Below are positions 52,904 through 60,909 of a stretch of DNA of 64,000 nucleotides, piece by piece. The notes below the pieces were generated by a model. That model saw nothing but the letters and a program-made list of their open reading frames with translations, was not told the origin of the DNA and searched no databases. Position numbers and translations under genes: made by a program. Positions within the stretch are counted from its first letter, which is position 1. Each line of letters begins with the position of its first letter. Source of the stretch: Halobaculum rubrum (GTDB lineage Archaea > Halobacteriota > Halobacteria > Halobacteriales > Haloferacaceae). The DNA lies in NCBI RefSeq assembly GCF_019880225.1, contig NZ_CP082284.1, forward strand, positions 496,001 to 560,000, written 5' to 3'.

Positions 52904-53368
52904 CTACACTTCGTCGTCGTCGTCTTGAGCGTTTCCGTTCTCCACGCCCATCCCGGCCGCTCGAAACCGCGACCCGAGCACGTACACGCCGGCGCCGAAC
53001 GCGATCGACCCCAGGCCGACGAGCGAGAACAGCGCCGTCAGGACGGTCTCCGGGGGGACGATCCCGACGACGCCCGCGGCGGCCACCACGAACCGCCGCG
53101 TCAGCGACACCTGCAGGGTCGCCGCGTCGAGCATGACGAACCCGAGAACGACCGCGACGACCGCCGCCAGCGTCGAGTACGCGGTGACTCGCTTGTACAA
53201 CGCGATCGGGACGACCACGTCGCGGGCGCGACCCTCGCCGCTCGCGACCGGCGCGTCGGGCTCGGACGTGTCGTCTCGTGTGGTCGCGGCGTCGGCACTC
53301 GCCGTCGTCCCCGGCGGACCGTCGTCGGACGCGGCCGCGGTCTCTCTTCCGGGGGACGTGTCGCTCAT
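52904..53368 (-). CDS. Membrane protein of the cytochrome b locus (DUF7315-type)
   Basis: A 154-residue protein with a long N-terminal acidic/Ser-rich tail (residues 1-55) and two to three helices (AYSTLAAVVAVVLGFVMLDA, FVVAAAGVVGIVPP, ALFSLVGLGSIAFGAGVYVL), then an Asp-rich tail. It is the first gene after a 206-base gap from petD and is followed 4 bases later by the DUF7314-type gene. The start at 53368 uses the most downstream ATG that keeps the acidic tail. There are no Cys/His motifs, so cofactor binding is unlikely. Confidence 0.75.
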   Translation of the reverse strand: MSDTSPGRETAAASDDGPPGTTASADAATTRDDTSEPDAPVASGEGRARDVVVPIALYKRVTAYSTLAAVVAVVLGFVMLDAATLQVSLTRRFVVAAAGVVGIVPPETVLTALFSLVGLGSIAFGAGVYVLGSRFRAAGMGVENGNAQDDDDEV

Positions 53369-53574
53369 ATGTTCTGGGAGGGGCTCGACGGTACTATGTC
53401 CTGCGGCATCGCCCGTGCGAGAGTCGATCGGCGGGGCGGTGCCCTGAACGAGGGGGCCGCTCACGGCACTCACGAAGCAGTGGCGGTGGGAACGGAACGG
53501 GCCGGTACCCCTGTGCGGCCGCGAGATCGGGGAAAATCGCAAAGAAGAGCCGGATCCGACGCGCCCGAGGGCGT

Positions 53575-54348
53575 CTACTTCGGGGGACGCAGGCGGTAGT
53601 ACCGACGGTTGAGGTCGTACATGTACCCCTCCCGCATCGTCTTCAGCACCGCGTAGGTGATCGCGGCGACGACCGGCGGGACGAGGAACGTCAGGTCGAA
53701 CAGCAGGTGGATGTCCATCGGCATGAGGTTCTTCACCGACAGCATCGACAGCGTGAACGCGAGGGTCACGCCGAACATGCCGACGGCCGCCCAGAACGGC
53801 TGCTCGACGGGCCGGCGCGCGCTCCCCTTGTTGATGAAGGGAACGACGGTGATCGCGCCGACGATGACACCGTTGGCGAGCACGCCGTACGTCCGGTCGG
53901 CCATCAGCTTCTGGCCGCCGAGGATGGCCAACTCGGGGTTGAGCGGGCCGAGCTTGAGCAGGCCGAACGACCAGTAGAGGTACCAGTCGGGCAGGATGAT
54001 CGCCGGCGTGGAGTTGGGGTTCGCCGGCGCGCCGATGTGCGGCGGCAGCGTCGCCGACAGGAACATGATCATCCCGACGAAGAAGCTGGTGAGCGCGAGG
54101 TTGCGAACCGTCTCGTGGGGCCACGTCGGGAACGCGAGCACGTCGCGCTCGACGTAGTCGGACTCGCGGCGCAGCGACTCGTCCTCGCTGCGCGCTCGCT
54201 CGAAGTACTCGTAGGTCAGCCGGGAGAGCCCCTCGGTGCGCTCCTTCCGCTCGCGCCACGTCGGGGTCTCGTCGTCCGGCGCGACGATACCGGTACCGCC
54301 GCCGTCCGTCCGTGGTTCGTCGTCCGTGTTGGTGTTGTCGTCAGTCAT
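53575..54348 (-). CDS. petD: Cytochrome b C-terminal subunit (PetD/subunit IV-like)
   Basis: A 257-residue membrane protein corresponding to subunit IV of b6f-type complexes, the C-terminal half of mitochondrial cytochrome b. The quinol-site motif ILPDWYLYWSFGLLKL is the PDWY variant of PEWY. Three to four helices follow. The N-terminal ~70 residues are an acidic extension. It starts 7 bases after petB, so the two halves are co-translated. No heme ligands are needed in this half. Confidence 0.93.
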   Translation of the reverse strand: MTDDNTNTDDEPRTDGGGTGIVAPDDETPTWRERKERTEGLSRLTYEYFERARSEDESLRRESDYVERDVLAFPTWPHETVRNLALTSFFVGMIMFLSATLPPHIGAPANPNSTPAIILPDWYLYWSFGLLKLGPLNPELAILGGQKLMADRTYGVLANGVIVGAITVVPFINKGSARRPVEQPFWAAVGMFGVTLAFTLSMLSVKNLMPMDIHLLFDLTFLVPPVVAAITYAVLKTMREGYMYDLNRRYYRLRPPK

Positions 54349-54355
54349 TGGTGTA

Positions 54356-55162
54356 TTAGTGCGGCTCCGCGATGCCCTGCACCCACACGATGCCGATGTG
54401 GATCGCGATGAGCGTCGTCACCACGAACGGGAGCAGGAACACGTGCAGGATGTACATGCGCTGCAGCGTCGCCTGGCTCAGCGAGAACCCGCCGAACAGG
54501 AGCTGCGCGACCCATTCGCCGATGAGCGGGATCGAGAGGCTCATCTCGACGCCGATCTGGCCGGCCCAGAACGCCAGCTGGTCCCACGGCAGGAGGTATC
54601 CGGAGTAGCCGAACACCATCGTCAGCGAGATGAGCACGATGCCGAGCAGCCAGTTCAGCTCGCGCGGCTCCTTGTACGCGCCCGTGAAGTAGACGCGCAG
54701 CATGTGTAGGAAGACCGCGGCGGTCATCACCTGCGCGGACCATCGGTGGATGGACCGCAGCATGAAGCCGAACTGGAGGTCGCGCATGATGAACGCGATC
54801 TGGCTGTACGCGATCGACGCCTCGCCCGGGCCCGCCGAGCCGACCGCCGGGACGTAGTAGAATCCCAGTAGCGCGCCCGATATCGCCGCGACGACGTACG
54901 CGAGCGTACTGAAGAAGCCCAGCGTGTACAGCGCGTACCAGTACCAGAACTTGTTGTCCAGGTCGTACTGCTCCGTGTGCGACTTCGGCATCTGGAGGTT
55001 CGACCGGTAGTACAGCGACTCCAGCAGTTCGAGGTAATCGACGATGCGGAGACGCTTGTCGACCCAGATGAGCGCGGTGAGGAACGTCGCCTCCACCGGC
55101 GTGAGGTCCTTGCTCTCGAGCCAGTTCTTGTGGTCGTACTCGTCTTTCTTTTCCAGACTCAT
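54356..55162 (-). CDS. petB: Cytochrome b N-terminal subunit (PetB-like)
   Basis: A 268-residue diheme cytochrome b N-half. The four axial histidines are His139 and His153 (x13 spacing) and His240 and His255 (x14 spacing), the spacing seen in b6. Other hallmarks are FGFMLRSIHRW, GYSGYLLPWDQLAFWA and IPLIGE. It moves electrons across the membrane between quinone and the high-potential partner. The gene lies 4 bases after the DUF7318-type gene. Together with petD it replaces single-chain cytochrome b. Confidence 0.95.
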   Translation of the reverse strand: MSLEKKDEYDHKNWLESKDLTPVEATFLTALIWVDKRLRIVDYLELLESLYYRSNLQMPKSHTEQYDLDNKFWYWYALYTLGFFSTLAYVVAAISGALLGFYYVPAVGSAGPGEASIAYSQIAFIMRDLQFGFMLRSIHRWSAQVMTAAVFLHMLRVYFTGAYKEPRELNWLLGIVLISLTMVFGYSGYLLPWDQLAFWAGQIGVEMSLSIPLIGEWVAQLLFGGFSLSQATLQRMYILHVFLLPFVVTTLIAIHIGIVWVQGIAEPH

Positions 55163-55166
55163 CGTC

Positions 55167-55553
55167 TCACCGTTTGTAGTAGGGATAGACGGCGCGTTTC
55201 ACCTGCTCCCACGCGTCGCCGCCGAGCGTCTCACCGTCCACGTCGTCCCCGCGGATGTACAGGTCCTCCCACTTGCGACGCCGTTTCTTCACGATCACGA
55301 CGTCCGGGAGGAACTCCTTGCGGTACAGCGCCAGGATGAACGCCAGGTCGATGAATATCACCGCGAGGATGCCGCCGAGGAACATGTTCCCCGTGTCCGA
55401 GAGGCCCCAGCCGTTGACGAGGCCGTAGGTGAACATGAACACGAACACGACCTCCACGACCGTCAGGAGGACGATCGCGATGGCCGCGGCGGTGCTCTCG
55501 CGCGCCGGTTCGTAGCGGTGGATATCGCCGTAGGTTGATCCGGTACTTGACAT
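55167..55553 (-). CDS. Membrane protein of the cytochrome b locus (DUF7318-type)
   Basis: A 128-residue protein with two helices (AIAIVLLTVVEVVFVFMFTY and MFLGGILAVIFIDLAFILAL) and a charged C-terminus (KEFLPDVVIVKKRRRKWEDL, ending YPYYKR). The basic segment after the second helix places the tail in the cytoplasm. It sits between the halocyanin and petB genes with 3- and 4-base spacing, a firm link to the complex. No cofactor motif; a structural subunit is likely (inference). Confidence 0.8.
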   Translation of the reverse strand: MSSTGSTYGDIHRYEPARESTAAAIAIVLLTVVEVVFVFMFTYGLVNGWGLSDTGNMFLGGILAVIFIDLAFILALYRKEFLPDVVIVKKRRRKWEDLYIRGDDVDGETLGGDAWEQVKRAVYPYYKR

Positions 55554-55556
55554 CGG

Positions 55557-56195
55557 TTACCTCCCCGTCCCCGTGTGTGCGGACTCCCCGTACTTCACCA
55601 GGTAGAACGTGAATATCACGCTCATGATGATGCCGAGGATGGTCGCCGCGCCGACCCAGTGGGCCTGGATGGCGACGCCCAGATCGTGCAGTTCCTTCGG
55701 ACCGCCGCCGCCGCCGCCGGTGGACACGGTCGGAACGTCGCCGCCGACGGCGATGGCGCCGAGCATCCCCAGCGCCTTGTGCGGCTGGCAGAAGTACTTG
55801 TAGATCCCGCCGGTGTCGAACGTGACCGAAAACGAGAAGCCCTCGTCCTCGAGCGGTTCGTGGCCGGACACGCCCGCGTCGGAGGGTTGCTCCTCGAACA
55901 GCACGTTGTGGCCCCCGGAGGCCCACTCGAACGTGACGGTCGTCCCGGTGTCGATCCACAGGTCCGTCGGCAGGTACGCGAGGCCCCCGCCGCCGCCGAC
56001 CTCGACGGTCACCTCGGACTCGCCGCGGGCGTCGAGGTACTCGCCGCCTTTGGCGCCGTCGGTGTAGCCGCCGAAGTCGGGCCGTTGGCCGCCGCCGCCC
56101 TCCTGGGCCGCGGCGGTGCCGGCCGTCGCGGTCGCGCCCGCCCCGATGGCGGCCGTCGCACCGCCGGCCTGTCGCATAAAGTCCCGCCTCTTCAT
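55557..56195 (-). CDS. hcp: Halocyanin (type I blue copper protein), membrane-anchored
   Basis: A 212-residue protein. The N-terminus (MKRRDFMRQAGGATAAIGAG) is a twin-arginine signal. The copper fold has His96 (GGHNVLFEE), Cys136 and His139 (YKYFCQPHK) and Met144 (GMLGAI), the complete type I site. A Gly-rich linker and a C-terminal helix (about 183-201) anchor it, so copper would sit outside the membrane. It is co-transcribed with petBD, so it is the likely mobile or bound electron acceptor. The start is ATG 56195. Confidence 0.93.
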   Translation of the reverse strand: MKRRDFMRQAGGATAAIGAGATATAGTAAAQEGGGGQRPDFGGYTDGAKGGEYLDARGESEVTVEVGGGGGLAYLPTDLWIDTGTTVTFEWASGGHNVLFEEQPSDAGVSGHEPLEDEGFSFSVTFDTGGIYKYFCQPHKALGMLGAIAVGGDVPTVSTGGGGGGPKELHDLGVAIQAHWVGAATILGIIMSVIFTFYLVKYGESAHTGTGR

Positions 56196-56272
56196 GGGTG
56201 TTTGAGGGTCGGGGTTGGGCGCGCATAAACCCACCGACCTCTCGGCCGGCGCGTTGCCCATACAACGGCCCG

Positions 56273-57166
56273 CTATCCGTCGGTTTCGGGGCCGCTCGGG
56301 TCTGCGGACGCGCCGACGGACTCCCCGGCGTCGTCCCCGGGTGACACGCTCGTGTCGAGGGACCGGGATCCCTCGCCACGGGCGGCCGCGAGCGCCTCCT
56401 CGGCGACCTCCTCGAACGGAACGAACTCGGCGTCCTCGCCCGGGTCGGTGATACCGGCCGCGCGGAGTCGGTCCCGGTACTCCTCGGCGCGGAACCGGTC
56501 GGACAGCCTGGCGTTCGCGACCAACCCGAACAACAGCACTCCCAAGATGAGGAAGAACCCGCCCATGACGGGCGCGACGATCGTCTCGACGCCCAGGAAC
56601 AGCCACGCGACGAACAGCCCCAGTCCGCCGAGGATCTGCATCGCCGCGACCGCCTGGATCATCAGGTTCCCGAACTCGCCGGTCCCTCCCTCGACCTCCT
56701 CGGGCGTCGGAAGCTCGTACGCCTCGGGCGGGTCGCGGACCTCGTAGGAGTCCATCGAACACAGCGCCACGGTCGGTTTCACGTCCCTGAGCACCGTCCC
56801 CTCCCCCTCGACGCTGCCGTCCTCGTAGACGACCGCCCATCCCTCGTCGGAGTAGGCCACCACCGACGGCGGGTCGGTACGCCGGTCGAGCACCGCGAAC
56901 ACCTCCCGGGACGCGATCTGGTTTCGCAGGTCCCGTTCGACGCGGTCGAGCAGATTCCGCCCCGTGATCCACGCGTCCGGGTCGAACGCCGCGTTCCACT
57001 CCTCGGCGGTCATCTCGGCCATGTCGGCCGGGCCGAAGTCGTCGAAGTCGTACTTCTCCTCGACTTCGGCGCGAAGCGCCTCGATGGAATCGTCGGCGGC
57101 CCCGTCGTCCGCCGATCCGGAATCGACGGCGCGCGCACCCGTCGGCTCGTCCGAGGCGTCGGTCAT
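56273..57166 (-). CDS. Large membrane subunit of the cytochrome b locus (DUF7319-type)
   Basis: A 297-residue protein. The first ~55 residues are an acidic tail; residues ~60-170 are soluble (WNAAFDPDAWITGRNLLDRV, VFAVLDRRTDPPSVVAYSDE) and two helices follow (LMIQAVAAMQILGGLGLFVA, IVAPVMGGFFLILGVLLFGL), ending in a soluble region rich in Ala/Glu. It is the first gene of the leftward cytochrome operon. The DUF7319 label is by recall. There are no cysteine pairs of a Rieske [2Fe-2S] centre. Confidence 0.75.
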   Translation of the reverse strand: MTDASDEPTGARAVDSGSADDGAADDSIEALRAEVEEKYDFDDFGPADMAEMTAEEWNAAFDPDAWITGRNLLDRVERDLRNQIASREVFAVLDRRTDPPSVVAYSDEGWAVVYEDGSVEGEGTVLRDVKPTVALCSMDSYEVRDPPEAYELPTPEEVEGGTGEFGNLMIQAVAAMQILGGLGLFVAWLFLGVETIVAPVMGGFFLILGVLLFGLVANARLSDRFRAEEYRDRLRAAGITDPGEDAEFVPFEEVAEEALAAARGEGSRSLDTSVSPGDDAGESVGASADPSGPETDG

Positions 57167-57300
57167 CCTCCGGACGTCGGTGCTGTAGGCGCATAAGCGC
57201 CGCGACGTTCGGCGGCGAGCGAGGCGAGCGAGCGTCGCCGCCGCGAGGATGCGCCCGCCGTCGGAGGGCTTAGGGAGTCCCCGCCCCGAGAGCCGGACGG

Positions 57301-57786
57301 ATGGTCTCCGATGCGACGACGGCGACGGCGGCCGCGGCGATGGTGACCGCGAGTCTGCCGTTTTACCTCTACGGGGCGTGGATCATGGTCGGACGAGACC
57401 AGGACCACGTCACCTGGGATCGACTCATGCGCCACCTTCGGATCATCGTCCCGGGGTTGGTGCTCAACACGATCCCCGTCGCCCTCTGGATGGCGCCGCG
57501 GCTGCTCGACCAGTTCGGCGGCGTCGCCGCGCTGCACGCGTTTCTCGGCCTGCAGGCGTACGCGCTGCTCGCGTTCGGGCTGACCGGCATCGTCCGGATC
57601 TTCCAGGTGAAGCGCGACGCCGACCTCTACGACCTCGAGGACCCCAACACGAGCCTCAACGACCTCCACGAGAACATGGCCGCCTGGCGCGGGCGCCTGC
57701 GGATCGGCGTGTTCGGGTACGTGCTGTTCTGGCTGTTCGCGTACGTCGTCGGACTGTACCGCTACTACGGACTGTACATCGCGTGA
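57301..57786 (+). CDS. Membrane protein (DUF7321-type), divergent from the cytochrome locus
   Basis: A 161-residue protein with four helices (AAAMVTASLPFYLYGAWIMV, IIVPGLVLNTIPVALWMA, AFLGLQAYALLAFGLTGIV, IGVFGYVLFWLFAYVVGLYRYY). The loop between helices three and four has DLYDLEDPNTSLNDLHENM. ATG 57301 starts immediately before the hydrophobic part. It is divergent from the DUF7319-type gene, 134 bases away, so both probably share a bidirectional promoter. Likely part of the same respiratory system (inference). Confidence 0.75.
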   Translation: MVSDATTATAAAAMVTASLPFYLYGAWIMVGRDQDHVTWDRLMRHLRIIVPGLVLNTIPVALWMAPRLLDQFGGVAALHAFLGLQAYALLAFGLTGIVRIFQVKRDADLYDLEDPNTSLNDLHENMAAWRGRLRIGVFGYVLFWLFAYVVGLYRYYGLYIA

Positions 57787-57885
57787 GACGATAGCGAGGC
57801 GGAGTCGTCTCGTCGCTCCGTCACACGCCGCCACGGGTGCTTCAAGTCGGCCGAAGCCGACGGCCGTTCGGTTCGACCGCGAAAG

Positions 57886-58569
57886 TCACCACGGCTCGCC
57901 GCTGGCGAGGTCGACGTCGGCGTCGGCCCGTTCGGACGGGCAGATATCCGCGAGCACGCAGTCGTCGCAGTCGGGACTTCTGGCCGTGCAGGTCGCCCGC
58001 CCGTGGCTGATGAGCAGGTGGGTGAGCATCCGCCAGTCCGGTTCGGGAACGATATCGACGAGGGCCGTCTCGATCGCTTCGGGACGCTCCTCCTCGGTGA
58101 TCCCGAGGCGCCGCGAGATGCGCCGGACGTGTGTGTCGACGACGATCCCCTCGGTCACGTCGTGCGCGTGCTGGAGGACGACGTTCGCCGTCTTCCGACC
58201 GACGCCGGGGAGGTCGGTCAGCTCGCTCATCGTGTCGGGGACCTCGCCGTCGTGCTCAGCGACGAGGATCTCGCCGATCCCCTTCAGGTAGCCGGCCTTG
58301 TTGTTGTGGAAGGTGATCCCGTAGATGTCCTCCGCGAGCTCCTCCTCGCTCGCACCGGCGTAGTCCTCCGGGGTGCGATATTTCTCGAACAGGTCCACAC
58401 AGACCTCGTTCACCCGCTCGTCGGTGCACTGTGCCGAGAGGACGACCGCGACGAGCAGCTCCAGCTCCGTCGAGAAGTTCAGCGAGATGTCCGTGTCGGG
58501 GTACTCCTCGTAGAGCCGATCGAGCACCTCGACGACCTGCGCCTCGCGCGAATCCAGCGGCGTTCCCAT
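57886..58569 (-). CDS. nth: Endonuclease III
   Basis: A 227-residue base-excision DNA glycosylase/AP lyase. The helix-hairpin-helix LTDLPGVGRKTANVVL carries the catalytic Lys, and the catalytic Asp is in IVVDTHVRRI. The [4Fe-4S] loop is C-x6-C-x2-C-x5-C (CTARSPDCDDCVLADIC). It acts on oxidised pyrimidines. The start at 58569 gives a normal length with a haloarchaeal tail after the cluster. No partner genes are adjacent. Confidence 0.96.
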   Translation of the reverse strand: MGTPLDSREAQVVEVLDRLYEEYPDTDISLNFSTELELLVAVVLSAQCTDERVNEVCVDLFEKYRTPEDYAGASEEELAEDIYGITFHNNKAGYLKGIGEILVAEHDGEVPDTMSELTDLPGVGRKTANVVLQHAHDVTEGIVVDTHVRRISRRLGITEEERPEAIETALVDIVPEPDWRMLTHLLISHGRATCTARSPDCDDCVLADICPSERADADVDLASGEPW

Positions 58570-58718
58570 AGTCTCTTCTGCGGTGCCGCGGGCTTCAACG
58601 GTTCGGACCCGGGCGACCGACCGTGGCGCCGCCGGCGGGTATCGACGGACGTCACGGACGCCGCGGCGCCCCCGCCGTCGAGGGGAACGACTTAGTCGAG
58701 CCCCCCGAATCGAGGGAC

Positions 58719-58853
58719 ATGAACATCGATCTCGGCTCCCTCGATCACGAGTCGTTTCGCGCGGCCGCCGGCACCGTCGCCGGCTACGGTGCGATCCTCG
58801 CAGTCATGACGCTCCTGTTGTTCGGCGTTCCGTACCTCCTGTTCAGTCTCTGA
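58719..58853 (+). CDS. Microprotein, single membrane helix (44 residues)
   Basis: A 44-residue peptide, MNIDLGSLDHESFRAAAGTV then a hydrophobic helix (GYGAILAVMTLLLFGVPYLL). The ATG follows GAGGGAC. Such one-helix peptides are conserved but undescribed in haloarchaea. It is followed 37 bases later by a second microprotein on the same strand, supporting a small transcription unit. Too short for gene finders that require 60 codons. Confidence 0.6.
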   Translation: MNIDLGSLDHESFRAAAGTVAGYGAILAVMTLLLFGVPYLLFSL

Positions 58854-58890
58854 GCGTCACCGTTTTGACGGTCCCGGCGAAGTGACCGGT

Positions 58891-58974
58891 ATGGACCGCC
58901 AGCAGCTGCTCGCGTTGTTTCTCGTCGGCCTGATGGTGTTCTCGTCGTTCGCGTACGCCGTGTCGTTCCTCTGA
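58891..58974 (+). CDS. Microprotein, hydrophobic (27 residues)
   Basis: A 27-residue hydrophobic peptide starting MDRQQLLALFLVG and ending VSFL. The charged start and continuous hydrophobic stretch make it a one-pass membrane peptide. ATG 58891 is preceded by GTGACCGGT, and its stop lies 6 bases before the end of the convergent 100-residue gene. I recall near-identical tiny peptides in haloarchaea, but cannot test this here. Confidence 0.5.
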   Translation: MDRQQLLALFLVGLMVFSSFAYAVSFL

Positions 58975-58980
58975 CTCGAC

Positions 58981-59283
58981 TCAGTACAGCGGCTCCGGCT
59001 CGTCGTCCTCGACGGGCTCGACGCCGAGCGCGTCGGCGATCGCCTGCAGTTCCGGCTTCGAGAAACTCCCGGTGTCGGCCCCGTCGTTCGTCTCGGCGAT
59101 CCCGACGGCAACCCTCACCGCCGCGCGGGTCGCCTCGTTCGTCGACCGGTGGCGTGCGGGGACGTCGAGCGCGTCCGCGACCGCCGCCAGCTCCTCTTTG
59201 GTGAACGTCGCGGTCGTCTCGCGCTTGAACCGGCCGACGCCGTCCCGGATGCCGTTGCGGATGTCGTGAACGGTGAGTGTCAT
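58981..59283 (-). CDS. Small protein with a duplicated helical motif
   Basis: A 100-residue protein with two related motifs: FTKEELAAVADALDVP (about residues 27-42) and FSKPELQAIADALGVE (about 74-89). The spacing between them (about 47) suggests a duplicated helical unit, similar to a SAP-like or DNA-binding helical repeat, though this is by eye. The N-terminus is basic (HDIRNGIRDGVGRFKRE). The family is not recognised. ATG 59283 is the first start in frame. Confidence 0.65.
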   Translation of the reverse strand: MTLTVHDIRNGIRDGVGRFKRETTATFTKEELAAVADALDVPARHRSTNEATRAAVRVAVGIAETNDGADTGSFSKPELQAIADALGVEPVEDDEPEPLY

Positions 59284-59525
59284 GGCGGGAGATCGACCCG
59301 AGCGGTCAAAACGTCGCCGGCAACGGACGCGACGACGAGCGGTCACGTTCCACGCGATGTTTCCGAACCGGGACGACGGGACGTAACCGGCCGGTTCGGC
59401 GCACGGTGTCGAAGCGATCGCGTCAGCGGGGGTCGGACGGGACGTCCTCCGCGTTCGCCCCGGCGGTCCGCCGGGTCATCGTGATCCGTGGGCCCGCTCG
59501 TCGTCGCCGACGCGCGACCCCTCGA

Positions 59526-59870
59526 TCACCGACGCCCGTCCGGTTCGGTCGGCTCGTAGACGTGGACCCAGCCGTCGCTCCCGATGTTGACGAGGTACTC
59601 GGCGTATCGGAACTCGACGCGCGCCGTCCCGTCCCGAGTCCCCGCGTTCGTGTCGGACCCGAAGAACGCCCGTTCGATCCCGTCGGCGTCGATGACGTCG
59701 TACAGCGGGGGTGTCAGTTCCGTCGGGTCGCCGTCACCGATGGCGAACGCGATCGCCGTCGCGAGTTCGCTCTCGCCGCCGGGTTCGTACAGCCGTCGCG
59801 CGACGTGGTTCCAGCGGACGGCTTGACCGAGCGTCGGCGTGTTGGGGGTCCCGGGACCTCTCTCAGCCAT
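59526..59870 (-). CDS. HalOD1 output-domain protein
   Basis: A 114-residue protein matching the haloarchaeal HalOD1 domain: LATAIAFAIGDGDPTELTPP with PPLYDVIDADGIERAF, and the C-terminal strand pair ARVEFRYAEYLVNI. HalOD1 is usually fused to or next to receiver or PAS modules; here it stands alone. It is on the same strand as the peroxiredoxin gene, 69 bases after it. ATG 59870 is preferred to the Arg start upstream. Confidence 0.75.
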   Translation of the reverse strand: MAERGPGTPNTPTLGQAVRWNHVARRLYEPGGESELATAIAFAIGDGDPTELTPPLYDVIDADGIERAFFGSDTNAGTRDGTARVEFRYAEYLVNIGSDGWVHVYEPTEPDGRR

Positions 59871-59939
59871 CCGTCTCACCGACCGGGGTACCCGGTGGGA
59901 CCGAACTGCCGGTCGTCAACCGCCGAAACGCGGGGCCCA

Positions 59940-60431
59940 TCACCGGGCGGCTCCGTCGAGAAGCGAGAGCACGCTCTGTTCGAGTTCGTCCATGTCGGGC
60001 GTCTCGTACGCGTCTTCCGTCTGCCACTTGTAGCAGATGTCGTGGGACTCGTCGAGCGTTACGAGCGCTCGTTTCGGAACGTCCCGGTGGTAGTCCCACT
60101 CGTCGTACATCACGTCGAACTGCTCGATTACCTCCCCCTGAGTGTCACTCAGGAGCGGAAAAGAGAGGTTGTACTCCTCAATGAACCGCTTGTGAGCGTA
60201 ACACGAGTCCCGGGAGATGCCGAGTACGTCGACGTTCTCAGTGAAGGAGAGCCACTCGGCGTCGCGAAATCCGCAGATCTCCGCGGTACAGACGGGACTG
60301 AAATCGAACGGATAGAACACGAGCACCGCCGCCCCGCCGGCCGTGTGGTCGCTCAACCGGTACTCGCTGATCTCGTCGCCCTCCGTGCCCGGCAACGAGA
60401 AATCGAGGCTTAACTCGGTAGATCTGCTCAT
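59940..60431 (-). CDS. Peroxiredoxin, BCP/PrxQ type
   Basis: A 163-residue thioredoxin-fold peroxidase. The peroxidatic Cys48 and resolving Cys53 lie in SPVCTAEICGF, the C-x4-C pattern of BCP/PrxQ, so a single-subunit disulfide is expected. LGISRDSCYAHKRF and FPLLSDTQGEVIEQF are family blocks. It removes hydrogen or organic peroxides with thioredoxin. The start at 60431 fits a strong TATA box ~55 bases upstream. It lies just upstream of the tRNA-Gln gene on the same strand, separated by 184 bases. Confidence 0.9.
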   Translation of the reverse strand: MSRSTELSLDFSLPGTEGDEISEYRLSDHTAGGAAVLVFYPFDFSPVCTAEICGFRDAEWLSFTENVDVLGISRDSCYAHKRFIEEYNLSFPLLSDTQGEVIEQFDVMYDEWDYHRDVPKRALVTLDESHDICYKWQTEDAYETPDMDELEQSVLSLLDGAAR

Positions 60432-60482
60432 ACCGTATCCCCGTTTCACCGGACCATGCCCCTGTGGGATGGCCCACAAGGC

Positions 60483-60492
60483 TATTTATATC
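60483..60492 (-). promoter_or_regulatory. TATA box for the peroxiredoxin gene
   Basis: Minus-strand GATATAAATA is a near-consensus archaeal TATA, one of the strongest in the window. It predicts a short leader before the ATG at 60431. Confidence 0.6.
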
Positions 60493-60615
60493 TCTTATGA
60501 ATACTGATACGATGTCTCTCGGAATCCAGTTACTACCCGACTCGTGATTCGTCCGGGGACGTCGGGTAACGCCAGTACAAAAACAGTCTCCGATGGAGCG
60601 TCGTAGCCCCGAGAA

Positions 60616-60688
60616 TAGTCCCGGGCGGATTCGAACCGCCGTCGAGGGCTCCAAAGGCCCTCATGATTGGCCACTACACCACGGGACT
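60616..60688 (-). tRNA. tRNA-Gln (anticodon UUG)
   Basis: A 73-base cloverleaf. The acceptor stem pairs AGTCCCG with CGGGACT; the anticodon loop is CTTTGGA, so the anticodon is TTG (UUG, Gln); the T-loop is TTCGAAT. There is no intron and CCA is not encoded (TTC follows the discriminator A). A TATA-like element at 60713-60722 lies about 28 bases upstream. Confidence 0.93.
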
Positions 60689-60712
60689 GCGTACTCGCCC
60701 GTACTGGACCGA

Positions 60713-60722
60713 CGTACAATAG
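60713..60722 (-). promoter_or_regulatory. TATA box for tRNA-Gln
   Basis: Minus-strand CCTATTGTAC is ~28 bases before the tRNA 5' end. Confidence 0.45.
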
Positions 60723-60909
60723 GATTGCCTTCCGCACTCGTCGACCTCGCCCGACGACCGACGGTATCCGATCGGCCATCTGGCTCCCCTTAGGCTTCGG
60801 GGACAGACGGCTCGCACTCACAGCTAGCGAAGCGAAAGCCCACCCGTGTACTCCCGCCGAGTCGCCGAGACGGGACACGTTCGATCGAGGAGGCGGCGCA
60901 CCCGCGCGG

